Source: Mycobacterium deserti (GTDB taxonomy: Bacteria > Actinomycetota > Actinomycetes > Mycobacteriales > Mycobacteriaceae). Taken from it: 64,000 bases of DNA. Under the pieces are notes generated by a model. It was given only the letters and a program-made list of their open reading frames with translations. It had not been told where the DNA came from and ran no database searches. Shown in pieces: positions 46,728 through 54,404 of the stretch; the stretch's first letter is position 1; each line of letters starts with the position of its first letter. The stretch covers positions 186,001 to 250,000 of the forward strand of contig NZ_JAODWD010000007.1 of the NCBI RefSeq assembly GCF_025345615.1, given 5' to 3'. Both the position numbers and the translations under genes were made by a program.

Positions 46728-47066
46728 GTGCGGAAGTGGACGCTGCTGATCGCGGCAATCACGGTCGAGGTCGTGGCGACACTGTCCTTGCGAGCGTCCC
46801 AGGATCATGCCGCGTGGCTGACTGTCGTCGTGGTCGGTTACCTCAGCGCGTTCGTGTTGCTGACCCTGGTTCTGAGGGCCGGCGTACCGGTCGGCGTCGC
46901 GTACGGGATCTGGGGTGCCATGGGCACGGCGGGCACGGCGGTGCTGGCGGCTGTGATCTTCGGTGATCCCTTCACCTGGCCGATAGTGGCGGGCATCGCG
47001 TTGATCATCGGCGGTGTGCTTCTCGTCGAACTCGGCTCGCGGACGCCAGCCGGGGTGGAGCCGTGA
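46728..47066 (+). CDS. SMR-family transporter subunit 1
   Basis: 112 residues, GTG start 23 bases after tetR. Four membrane helices, with the membrane-embedded glutamate at position 14 (AAITVEVVATLSLRAS) and the SMR signature GVAYGIWGAMGTAGTAVLAA. It ends TGATG into a second, divergent SMR copy. Such pairs usually work as heterodimers (EbrAB/YkkCD type). There is no guanidine riboswitch in the short upstream gap, so multidrug or quaternary-amine export is more likely than guanidinium export. Confidence 0.9.
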   Translation: MRKWTLLIAAITVEVVATLSLRASQDHAAWLTVVVVGYLSAFVLLTLVLRAGVPVGVAYGIWGAMGTAGTAVLAAVIFGDPFTWPIVAGIALIIGGVLLVELGSRTPAGVEP

Positions 47067-47389
47067 TGTGGTGGGCGCTCGTCGGCGCCATCCTCGCCGA
47101 AGTCTTCGCCACGCTGTCGCTGCGCGCCTCGGACGGCTTCCGCAAGCGGGTCTGGTTCGGCCCGATCCTGGCCGGCTATCTCGTGTCGTTCTACCTGCTG
47201 TGGGTGTCGCTCGCGTTGGGCATGCCGGTCGGCATCGCCTACGGCGTCTGGACGGCGTGCGGGGTCGCGTTGGTGGCCATCATCGCCAGGGTCGTGTTCG
47301 CCGACCCACTGACCCCGAAGATGATGGCGGGCATCGCCTTGATCGTGGCGGGCGTGCTCACGATCGAGACGGCCGGCGTCGCCCGCTGA
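47066..47389 (+). CDS. SMR-family transporter subunit 2
   Basis: 107 residues from ATG 47066, overlapping the previous stop (TGATG). Four helices, embedded glutamate in GAILAEVFATLSLRASDG, and GIAYGVWTACGVALVAIIARVVF. Loop charges differ from the first copy, consistent with fixed opposite topologies in a heterodimer. The last 32 bases overlap the convergent MFS gene. Confidence 0.9.
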   Translation: MWWALVGAILAEVFATLSLRASDGFRKRVWFGPILAGYLVSFYLLWVSLALGMPVGIAYGVWTACGVALVAIIARVVFADPLTPKMMAGIALIVAGVLTIETAGVAR

Positions 47390-48557
47390 GCACACCGGCG
47401 AGGGCGACGACCACGATGCCGGCGATCGGCACCGCCAACAACCCGGCCCGCAGGCTGGTCGCGTCGGCGATGACTCCGACGGCCAAGGGTGCGCCGAAGA
47501 AGCCGATACGCATCAGCCAGGTCACGATCGTCAGCCCGGTGCCGGGGCGCAACCCCGGCAACTGATCCGCGCCGTGCATCGCGGCCGGTACCAGCGTTGC
47601 CACCCCGAAGCCCGCCGCGGCGAAGCCGGCGACCGTACCGACAACGGTAGGAAATGCCAGCGCACAACCCATTCCGAGCGCCGCGATCAGGCCGCCGGCG
47701 CGCGCGACCGTACGTTCGCCGAACCGGTCGACCAAGCGGTCGCCGATCAACCGGCCGACGAACATGAACCCGACCAAAGCGACATAGCCGAAGACCGCGA
47801 CAGCACCCGGTGCACCGAGGCTGTCTCGCAGATACAAGGTGGCCCAGTTGCTTCCGGCGTCTTCGACGGTGGCGCCGGCGATCGCGATGACGACGAGCGC
47901 GAGCAGCGCTGCGTACACCGCAATTCCGGCGTCTCCCCCGCCGCCCGTCCGTGCTGACGGGTGGTTGTCCTGATCGGGACCTTTCAGCAGATACGGGTAG
48001 GCGACCAGGACCACTGCGGTGAAAAGGACGGCCGCAATCGTCAGATGTGTTGCGCGCGAGATGTCCAACGCGATCGCGGCGGCGCCCATCAGGCCCCCGA
48101 CGATGGCACCTGCGGCCCACACTGCGTGGAACGAGTTGATGATCGAGCGCCCGTAGCTGCGTTGCAGGCGCAAGCCGTGTGCGTTCTGGGCGACGTCGGT
48201 GATCGAGTCGGAGGCACCCGCGACGAACAGCGCCGCCGCCAGCATCAGCGGCGTCGGCGCCAGGCCCGCCGCCACGACGAACAGGGCTATGCCCGCGGCG
48301 CCGACGACCGCCACCCGCGACGACCGGTAGCGCCGGATCAGCGCCGCGGCAGCCAGGCCCGCCACGAGCGCGCCTGCCGAGAACGCGGCGACGGCTGCGC
48401 CGTATATCGCGTTGGACAGGTGCAGATCGGATTTGATCTCGGGGTACCTCGGCAGCAGATTGGCGAAAACCGCGCCGTTGGCCAAGAACAGCGCGGCTAC
48501 CGCGACCCGCGCCCTCCGGTTCTGCGCCTCGGACACGTCGAGTCCGCCAGGCGCCAT
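47358..48557 (-). CDS. Major facilitator superfamily transporter
   Basis: 399 residues, twelve hydrophobic segments, MFS signatures such as ALFLANGAVFANLLPRYPEIKSDL and GRLIGDRLVDRFGERTVARAGGLIAALG. It resembles the YfmO/CynX-like or FucP-like sugar/drug exporters of actinobacteria. The substrate is not predictable. It overlaps the second SMR gene tail to tail by 32 bases. Confidence 0.88.
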   Translation of the reverse strand: MAPGGLDVSEAQNRRARVAVAALFLANGAVFANLLPRYPEIKSDLHLSNAIYGAAVAAFSAGALVAGLAAAALIRRYRSSRVAVVGAAGIALFVVAAGLAPTPLMLAAALFVAGASDSITDVAQNAHGLRLQRSYGRSIINSFHAVWAAGAIVGGLMGAAAIALDISRATHLTIAAVLFTAVVLVAYPYLLKGPDQDNHPSARTGGGGDAGIAVYAALLALVVIAIAGATVEDAGSNWATLYLRDSLGAPGAVAVFGYVALVGFMFVGRLIGDRLVDRFGERTVARAGGLIAALGMGCALAFPTVVGTVAGFAAAGFGVATLVPAAMHGADQLPGLRPGTGLTIVTWLMRIGFFGAPLAVGVIADATSLRAGLLAVPIAGIVVVALAGVLSGRRRPSRS

Positions 48558-48585
48558 TGCAACGACACTACCGAAAGCGGTTGGC

Positions 48586-49494
48586 TCACTTGCTGACGCG
48601 GGTCACCAGCCGTTCGCTCGTCTCCCATAGGTCGAGCGCTTTCGCGCGGTCGTAGGAATCCTTCGAAGAGGACATTTGTTTTCGCCCGGCAAAGTAGGCG
48701 CCGGTGACGCCGTCGAGCCGCGGGTCATGTACGAGCGCAGCAAGGTGGCGGCCCGAGGTGCGCGTGCTGTTGACACCGGGCAGCACGCGAAGGGCGGGGA
48801 ACAGGTAACGCCACGCCCACCGGCCCGCAGGCGCGTAGTCGCGGGCCAGGCCGGATCCCGGCATCAGGCCGGGATCGAATGCGTTGACGGTCACATCCTG
48901 CTCGCCGTGGCCGAGGCGGCGGTCGAGTTCGTAGGCGAAAAGCAGGTTGCACAGCTTTGAGGTGGTGTAGCGGCGACGACCCTCACTCGAGTCGGAGATC
49001 TCGGACGGTTGCGCCATTTCTGCGGCGCTGGTGTAGTTCGGCGACGGCATGCCGGTGAACTTGGCCGGGTCGTGCGTGCCGCTGCTCACGACGACGACAC
49101 GCCCTGGCCGCGCCAACTGCTCACGGAGCCTTTGCATCAGAGCGAAGTGGCCCAGGTGGTTCACTCCGAAGGTCATTTCCACGCCGTCTTCGGTCTGCTC
49201 GGTTCCGGACACGACCTGCAGGCCGGCGTTGCAGACGACGGCGTGCAGCGGGGGCAGCCCAGCGCCGCGCAGAGTGTCGACGAATCTGCTCACGGAAGCC
49301 AGCGAGGCGAGGTCCAGCTCGAGCACGGTGCACCGCTGCGGCAGGCCGAGTCGGGCGACGGCGTCGGCCCCGCGTCCCGCATCGCGGACGGCGAGCACGA
49401 CGTGCCACGCCGGATCGGCGGCCAGTAGCGCACGGGCACACTCGAATCCGAGGCCGGCGTTGGCACCGGTGATGATCGCGGTTCTGGTCGTCAT
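48586..49494 (-). CDS. Short-chain dehydrogenase/reductase
   Basis: 302 residues. Cofactor motif TGANAGLGFECARALL, NAG motif VVCNAGLQ, catalytic S and the Y-x3-K motif YTTSKLCNLLFAYEL. The length and sequence style resemble protochlorophyllide-reductase-like SDRs common in mycobacteria, which act on other substrates. It is coupled to the TetR gene by ATGA, and they are likely regulated together. Confidence 0.9.
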   Translation of the reverse strand: MTTRTAIITGANAGLGFECARALLAADPAWHVVLAVRDAGRGADAVARLGLPQRCTVLELDLASLASVSRFVDTLRGAGLPPLHAVVCNAGLQVVSGTEQTEDGVEMTFGVNHLGHFALMQRLREQLARPGRVVVVSSGTHDPAKFTGMPSPNYTSAAEMAQPSEISDSSEGRRRYTTSKLCNLLFAYELDRRLGHGEQDVTVNAFDPGLMPGSGLARDYAPAGRWAWRYLFPALRVLPGVNSTRTSGRHLAALVHDPRLDGVTGAYFAGRKQMSSSKDSYDRAKALDLWETSERLVTRVSK

Positions 49495-50099
49495 TTCTCC
49501 TCCAGCAGGATCGGGATCAAGGCCGTCACCGTCTGGTGCAGCCGCAGATACATCCGTTCGATGTCCGTCACGTCGGGCTCGAGATGTTCGGCCAGGAAAA
49601 TGCCGTCGGACAACGCCGTGGCGACGGCCGCCAGTTCTGCGACGACGCGCCGCGCCCTCGCCGGCGGCACGTCCTCGGGTAGCAGCGCAGCGATCGCGGC
49701 GCCGAACCCCGCGAGCGCTTTGTCGCGCACCCGGCGCACCACCTGGGCGACCGCTGGGTCGTCGCTGCGTTCCAGCGAGAGCAGCAGGAACAACCGCAGG
49801 AATTCGGGATGCTGAGCCTGCTGTCGGGTCACGGCGGCGAGTTGGCTATCGATGTCGGCGCCGGCGGGAATGGCCGCGAAGAACCGTTCCGCACCGCGTT
49901 CCATCACCGCCGCCAGCACCCCTTCCTTCGATCCGAAATGCCAGTAGATCGAGCTCGGCGGCAGTCCACATGCCTTGCGAATGTCGTTGATCGAGGTGGC
50001 CGCGTATCCGCGGGTCGCCATCAGCTGTTCGGTGGCGTCGAGGATCGTCTCGCGCGACAACTCGCCCTGCTGCTGTCGCCTGCTGGTCGATGCGGACAT
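49491..50099 (-). CDS. TetR-family regulator of the SDR operon
   Basis: 202 residues. HTH region TSINDIRKACGLPPSSIYWHFGSKEGVLAAVMERGAERFFAAIPAG. The gene is first in a two-gene unit with the SDR. A long perfect inverted repeat lies only 6 bases before its start, so autorepression is expected. Confidence 0.93.
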   Translation of the reverse strand: MSASTSRRQQQGELSRETILDATEQLMATRGYAATSINDIRKACGLPPSSIYWHFGSKEGVLAAVMERGAERFFAAIPAGADIDSQLAAVTRQQAQHPEFLRLFLLLSLERSDDPAVAQVVRRVRDKALAGFGAAIAALLPEDVPPARARRVVAELAAVATALSDGIFLAEHLEPDVTDIERMYLRLHQTVTALIPILLEEK

Positions 50100-50105
50100 T
50101 GTCGC

Positions 50106-50131
50106 CTGTCTGTAAGGATCGTTACAGACAG
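50106..50131. promoter_or_regulatory. TetR operator (10-6-10 inverted repeat)
   Basis: CTGTCTGTAA and TTACAGACAG form a perfect 10-bp inverted repeat separated by GGATCG. It lies between the TetR/SDR operon and the plus-strand small exported protein. Confidence 0.85.
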
Positions 50132-50286
50132 CCTACATGGCTGCGTACGGCCCGCGGGCGGCTGCGCTCGTCGACATCATGCGGGCGGCGGTCGAACCTC
50201 AGGTGTAACGCGCGAGCGCCCGTCTCCGGTTTCACAATCGTCACCTCTGCGATATGTTCGCAGCGCACCGACTTAGGAGATAACAC

Positions 50287-50700
50287 GTGAAGAAGCTCGT
50301 TGTGCTCAGCGGTGGCCTCGTGGTCGCCGGCTCGGCCGCCCTGGTCGGCGCGGGCATCGCCTTGTCACAACCGGCCGATTACAGCGGCCTCAATGTGGTC
50401 GGTGAGCCGTACAACAAGGCGCTTCAACTGCTCAAGAGTCAGGGTGTGAAGGGGTACTTCGGCGGATCGTTCGGCAGCGTGCTGTCCCAGTCGGACTGCC
50501 TGGTCGATCAGCAGAAGATCACCTCAGGAGGCCGCGTCCTGCTGATGTTGGACTGCAGTCAGAAGGCCGCCGATATGCTCGAGGAGATGGGCCCGTCGGG
50601 CGGTCCTCGCGTCGGGAGCAACGGCGTCACGACCGTGACACCGACGCCGCTCGTGCCGATCCAGGGCGCGCCCGGACCCGTTTCCCCGCCCCCGGCCTGA
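50287..50700 (+). CDS. Small exported mycobacterial protein with PASTA-like region
   Basis: 137 residues, GTG start preceded by TAGGAGAT. A basic-hydrophobic N-terminus (MKKLVVLSGGLVVAGSAALVGAGIAL) acts as a signal peptide or anchor. The region VVGEPYNKALQLLKSQGVKGYFGGSFGS resembles a PASTA-type or related repeat (V-G-x-x-x-x-x-A-x-x-x-L-x-x-x-G), two cysteines (SDCLV, LDC) may form a disulfide, and the tail is Pro-rich. Function unknown. It has a distant similarity in length and style to the secreted protein at 58798. Confidence 0.78.
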   Translation: MKKLVVLSGGLVVAGSAALVGAGIALSQPADYSGLNVVGEPYNKALQLLKSQGVKGYFGGSFGSVLSQSDCLVDQQKITSGGRVLLMLDCSQKAADMLEEMGPSGGPRVGSNGVTTVTPTPLVPIQGAPGPVSPPPA

Positions 50701-50701
50701 C

Positions 50702-51136
50702 CTACCCCTCGACCATTTGCCGCAGGTTGTTGAGCGTCGCGCTCATCGTGCGGCCGACCTGACGGGCGGCAACCCTGTCGGCGATGATTCCGAGCAGATT
50801 GCCGGCCGACTCGTAGGCCAACCGGAACGTGACCTTGGTGCGGCCGTCGTCGGTCTCCCGCAGCCGGAACCGGCCGCGCTGCGACACCCCGGTCAGCCCG
50901 ATCCAGGACAACTCTCGAGGCGCATCGAACTCGACGACCTCGACGGTGCCGCCGATCGGCACGGATCCGACCTTCCAGTGCACGGTGTAGCGAGCGCCCA
51001 AGCCTGCCGCCCCATCGGTCAGGGTCTCCCAGCGTTCCAGGCTTGCCATGAACTCGGGATAACAACCCGGGTCGCTCACAAGCTTCCACACGGTCTCGCG
51101 ATCGGCGTCCATGACGCACTGCCGTTGAACTCTCAT
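50702..51136 (-). CDS. SRPBCC polyketide-cyclase-like protein
   Basis: 144 residues from ATG 51136 (MRVQRQCVMDADRETVWKLVSDPGCYPEFMASLERWETL). A complete ligand-binding fold of the START/cyclase class, with WIGLTGVSQRGRFRLRE. The ligand is unknown. It is preceded by a 32-bp tandem repeat that carries its TGATG start junction, and the acyltransferase gene lies just upstream. A TTG at 51160 would add 8 residues through the repeat. Confidence 0.85.
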   Translation of the reverse strand: MRVQRQCVMDADRETVWKLVSDPGCYPEFMASLERWETLTDGAAGLGARYTVHWKVGSVPIGGTVEVVEFDAPRELSWIGLTGVSQRGRFRLRETDDGRTKVTFRLAYESAGNLLGIIADRVAARQVGRTMSATLNNLRQMVEG

Positions 51137-51203
51137 CAGGGCCGTCTCTTCTTCGCGCAAGCGCTCATCAGGGCCGTCTCTTCTTCGCGCAAGCCCTCAT
51201 CAG
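51132..51203 (-). repeat. Tandem 32-bp MIRU-like repeat with two chained minicistrons
   Basis: Two full copies of a 32-bp unit (51132-51163 and 51164-51195) plus 8 bases of a third, differing at only one position. On the minus strand each unit contains ATGAG(G/C)GCTTGCGCGAAGA and ends in CCCTGATGAG. Starting at the acyltransferase stop, this encodes MRACAKKRRP (51200-51168), then MSACAKKRRP (51168-51136), then the SRPBCC start, every junction being a one-base TGATG overlap. Confidence 0.9.
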
Positions 51204-52045
51204 CCGATCACCGGGAACCGTCTACCCGCCGCGAGCCGGTCGACACCGGCCTGCAGGCTGGCCAGCACCTTGTCGTTGATGACGTCGTCGTCGCTGGCCG
51301 CGATGTCGTCGGCGTCGATCGGGTCCTGCACCTCGATGGCGATCTTCGTCGGAAGGGGTAAGCGCGGCACCATGTCGCTGACCGCAAGGCCCCACGGCGG
51401 CGCCAACAGGATCGGCACGCTTTTCAGACGCGCCATCTTGTCGACCCTCGTCAGCTTGGCCAGCCACTGTCCGCGGTCGAGGAACAGGGCCGCTTCCTGA
51501 CCACCGACGCTGGCGACCGGCACGATCGGCACACCGGCCTCGCGGGCGAGCTTCACGTAACCCTTGCGACCGCCGAAGTCGACCTCGTGACGTTTCCACG
51601 ACGGCCGGAACACCTCGTAGTCGCCGCCCGGGTACACCAGCAACGCCCCACCGGACTGCAAAGCGAGCGTGGCATTGTCGTGATTGGCGGCGACGGTGCC
51701 GAACTTGCGCAGTGAGCCCAGTCCCGGCATCGAGACGACCAGGTTGTGCGCGAGTTGGTAGAACGGCCGTTCGACACCGAAGTACGAGCAGAACGCCAGC
51801 GTGAAGACGAAGGTGTCGGGCGGGAGGTTGCCGCCACTGTGGTTGCCCACCAACAAGACCGGTCCTTCGGCCGGGATCCGGTCCAGCCCGCGCACGTCGG
51901 CCCGGAAGTACAACGAGGCCAACAGCCACAGACCCGGTAGTTGCTCGCGGATGTAATCCGCGTCGCGCTGGTCCAGATCGGCCTTCGGAACACGGGCCGT
52001 CACCTGGTGTTTTGCCCAATCGAGAGCGTCGCCGATGCCCGCCAT
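51200..52045 (-). CDS. LPLAT-family acyltransferase
   Basis: 281 residues from ATG 52045 (MAGIGDALDWAKHQVTARVPKADLD). The acyltransferase block I is VLLVGNHSGGNLPPDTFVF, then GALLVYPGGDYEVFRPSWKRHEVDFGGRKGYVKLAREAGVPIVPVASVGGQEA, which match the MGAT/DGAT-like or PlsC-like family acting on glycerolipids at the membrane. The spacing in block I is the longer H-SGGNLPP-D version. It is divergent from the diiron-like gene. Confidence 0.85.
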   Translation of the reverse strand: MAGIGDALDWAKHQVTARVPKADLDQRDADYIREQLPGLWLLASLYFRADVRGLDRIPAEGPVLLVGNHSGGNLPPDTFVFTLAFCSYFGVERPFYQLAHNLVVSMPGLGSLRKFGTVAANHDNATLALQSGGALLVYPGGDYEVFRPSWKRHEVDFGGRKGYVKLAREAGVPIVPVASVGGQEAALFLDRGQWLAKLTRVDKMARLKSVPILLAPPWGLAVSDMVPRLPLPTKIAIEVQDPIDADDIAASDDDVINDKVLASLQAGVDRLAAGRRFPVIG

Positions 52046-52139
52046 GCAGGTGATATTGACACGACGCAGCAATCCGAAACCCGCGTTCCCACGTACTCCT
52101 CGTAAACTGCGATCACCGATGCTTCGACAGGAGGTCGAT

Positions 52140-53039
52140 ATGCTGCGACCGCGCCGGTTCGCCGAGGAGATCGATCCGGGCCCGGTACAGATCCAGGCCC
52201 GTCAGGTGCACTTCGACCTCGCCGGCGTGCCCTTGGAGTGGATTCCGGCCCATCCGGTGGCCTCTACGATGATCAACTTGTTCAACGTTGTGCTGCCCGC
52301 AGCCGAGCATTGGTTCGTCAAGACGTTCAACGAGGCGCTGCCGCTGGTGAAGGACCCGAAGCTCGCCGAGGACATCCGCGGGTTCATCGGGCAGGAAGCC
52401 ACGCACGCCGCAGCGCACGACCGCGTGATCGCGGAGTTCCTCACCGGCAACGGCGTCGATCCCACCCCGATGCTCGAGCTCGTCGAGTACATGTTCGAAA
52501 AGGTCTTGGCGCCAACAACTTCGACTGATCCCGAGCGTCGGCTGAACAACCTTTGTGAACGGCTGTGGCTGATCGCGGCCATCGAGCACTACACGGCGGT
52601 GCTGGGCGACTTTGCACTGAACTCCTCCTGGGACCGGCACGGCGCCGACCCGACGCTGGTCGATCTCTTCCGGTGGCATGGCAGCGAGGAGGTCGAGCAC
52701 CGCAGCGTCGCGCACGACGTCGCGGTCTACTTCCACGACAGCTACCCCGATCGCATCAGGGCGATGGCGCTGGCGGCGACCGTGATGTTCGCTTTCTTCC
52801 AGCGCGGCACGTGGTACCTGCTCAAAGCCGACCCGGCCAGCGACATCGGTTGGTGGAAGATGCAGCGTCTGCGGATGCGTGATTCCAAACTCGGGCTCCT
52901 GCCGAAGTTTCGGACCCTGTTCGGAGCCAACACAATGGCGTACTTCCGACCGGGATTCTCCCCGGAGCAGATGGGCTCCACGGCGCAAGCAGTCGCGTAT
53001 CTGGCCACCTCTCCTGCAGCGCGCGCGGCCCACCTTTGA
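52140..53039 (+). CDS. 'Metal-dependent hydrolase' family protein with diiron-carboxylate motif
   Basis: 299 residues from ATG 52140, with CAGGAGG upstream. The sequence matches a family usually called metal-dependent hydrolase. It carries E56 (AEHWF), E86-x2-H89 (QEATH), E149 (IEHY) and E184-x2-H187 (EVEH), the canonical E...ExxH...E...ExxH pattern of ferritin-like diiron proteins. A stop/start overlap (TGATG) couples it to a 2Fe-2S ferredoxin reductase, suggesting that it is a diiron oxygenase or oxidase supplied with electrons by that protein. Confidence 0.83.
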   Translation: MLRPRRFAEEIDPGPVQIQARQVHFDLAGVPLEWIPAHPVASTMINLFNVVLPAAEHWFVKTFNEALPLVKDPKLAEDIRGFIGQEATHAAAHDRVIAEFLTGNGVDPTPMLELVEYMFEKVLAPTTSTDPERRLNNLCERLWLIAAIEHYTAVLGDFALNSSWDRHGADPTLVDLFRWHGSEEVEHRSVAHDVAVYFHDSYPDRIRAMALAATVMFAFFQRGTWYLLKADPASDIGWWKMQRLRMRDSKLGLLPKFRTLFGANTMAYFRPGFSPEQMGSTAQAVAYLATSPAARAAHL

Positions 53040-54142
53040 TGAGCCTGCGGGAACGCTACCGGCAACTGCCGTCCAACCCGTTTCACCGCGAGCGCCGGGA
53101 CGTGATGGTGGGGTTGGTCGGGGCCGTGATCTCCGGGATGGAGGCGATGGCGGGCGCGGTCCGGCGGGTGACGCTACCGCCGGAATCGGACCGGACACGC
53201 GAACTTTGCATCGTCGACCGACGCGTGGTGGCGCACGACGAGAACGTGGTGGCGTTGACGCTGGCCGGTGTCGACGGCGCTCGGCTCCCGCGTTGGCATC
53301 CGGGCGCGCACATCGACGTCCGCCTGCCCAGCGGCCGGCTACGTCAGTACTCGCTATGCGGTGACCCCGCGGACACGGCTGCCTATCGGATCGCGGTGCG
53401 GCGCATACCTTCCGGCGGCGGCGGCTCGATCGAGATGCACGGCCTGCCGGTAGGGGCGACCGTCACCACGCGCGGGCCTCGCAACGCCTTCCCGCTGACC
53501 GTGCCGGGGTATGGATCGCCCGCACAGCGGCTCCGATTCATCGCGGGCGGTATCGGGATCACCCCCATTCTGCCCATGCTCGGGTTGGCGGACCGCCTCG
53601 GCGTGGACTGGTCGATGGTGTATGCGGGTCGCAGCCGCGACAGCCTGCCGTTCCTCGACGAGGTCGCTGCCCACGGCGACCGGGTGCGCATCCGCACCGA
53701 CGACTCCGCCGGGTTGCCTACGGCCCGTGACCTTCTCGGCGACTGTGCGGACGGAACCGCGGTGTACGCGTGCGGCCCCGCGGCAATGCTGACCGCCATC
53801 CGGTCCGCACTGATCGGTCGCGACGGCGTCGAGCTGCACTTCGAGCGGTTCGCCGCGCCGCCAGTCGTGGACGGCACGGAGTTCACCGCGACGGTCGCCT
53901 CTACCGGCGCCGACATTCGCGTCGGGCCCGACGAAACTCTGCTGGCCGCGCTCAATCGCGCGGGCGCGCAAGCGCCGTACTCGTGTCAGCAGGGGTTCTG
54001 CGGCACCTGCAGGACACGGGTGCTCGACGGCACCGTCGATCATCGCGACATGCTGCTGACGGATCCGGAACGTGCCAGCGGCATGATGCTGATCTGCGTC
54101 TCGCGGGCGGCCGAGGGGTCGCGTCTCACGCTCGATCTGTAG
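53039..54142 (+). CDS. Ferredoxin-NAD(P) reductase with C-terminal 2Fe-2S domain
   Basis: 367 residues from ATG 53039. After ~50 residues of a helical N-terminus come an FAD domain (RQYSLCGDP), an NAD domain (RFIAGGIGITPILPML, VYACGPAAML) and a plant-type ferredoxin domain with SCQQGFCGTCRTRV and LICVSRA cysteines. The order matches the phthalate dioxygenase reductase/Hcr-like class. It presumably transfers electrons from NAD(P)H to the diiron-like protein encoded just upstream. Confidence 0.9.
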   Translation: MSLRERYRQLPSNPFHRERRDVMVGLVGAVISGMEAMAGAVRRVTLPPESDRTRELCIVDRRVVAHDENVVALTLAGVDGARLPRWHPGAHIDVRLPSGRLRQYSLCGDPADTAAYRIAVRRIPSGGGGSIEMHGLPVGATVTTRGPRNAFPLTVPGYGSPAQRLRFIAGGIGITPILPMLGLADRLGVDWSMVYAGRSRDSLPFLDEVAAHGDRVRIRTDDSAGLPTARDLLGDCADGTAVYACGPAAMLTAIRSALIGRDGVELHFERFAAPPVVDGTEFTATVASTGADIRVGPDETLLAALNRAGAQAPYSCQQGFCGTCRTRVLDGTVDHRDMLLTDPERASGMMLICVSRAAEGSRLTLDL

Positions 54143-54164
54143 TCGCGTCTCGTACTATTCGCCC

Positions 54165-54404
54165 ATGCGGTTGACCGATGGTGCGAGGTTCGCCGGATAC
54201 ACCATCGTGCGCCTGCTGGGCTCCGGCGCTGTCGGGGCTGCCTGCGCGCCGGTCGGCAACACCCGCGCCACCGAGGCGACCGACGAACCCCTGCCCCTCG
54301 CCGAGGAGTCTCTCGTCCGGGTGTGCATGCAGCAGACCGTCCGGACCCGACGCGGATGCCGAAGAGACTTTCGCGACAGCAACAGATTGCGGCCACTGCC
54401 ATGA
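54165..54404 (+). pseudogene. Internally deleted PknF-type Ser/Thr kinase relic
   Basis: 79-codon ORF. The start MRLTDGARFAGYTIVRLLGSG matches the N-terminus and first half of the P-loop of PknF-type kinases (M-L-G-x-F-A-G-F-T-I-V-R-x-L-G-S-G). It then jumps directly to AVGAACAPVGNT and EPLPLAEESLVRVCMQQT, followed by TRRGCRRDF. These match, from memory, the extracellular C-terminal region of the same kinases (RVCMQQTGQTRRECREE in M. tuberculosis PknF). The whole catalytic domain and membrane helix are missing, in frame. It cannot be an active kinase. Confidence 0.7.
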
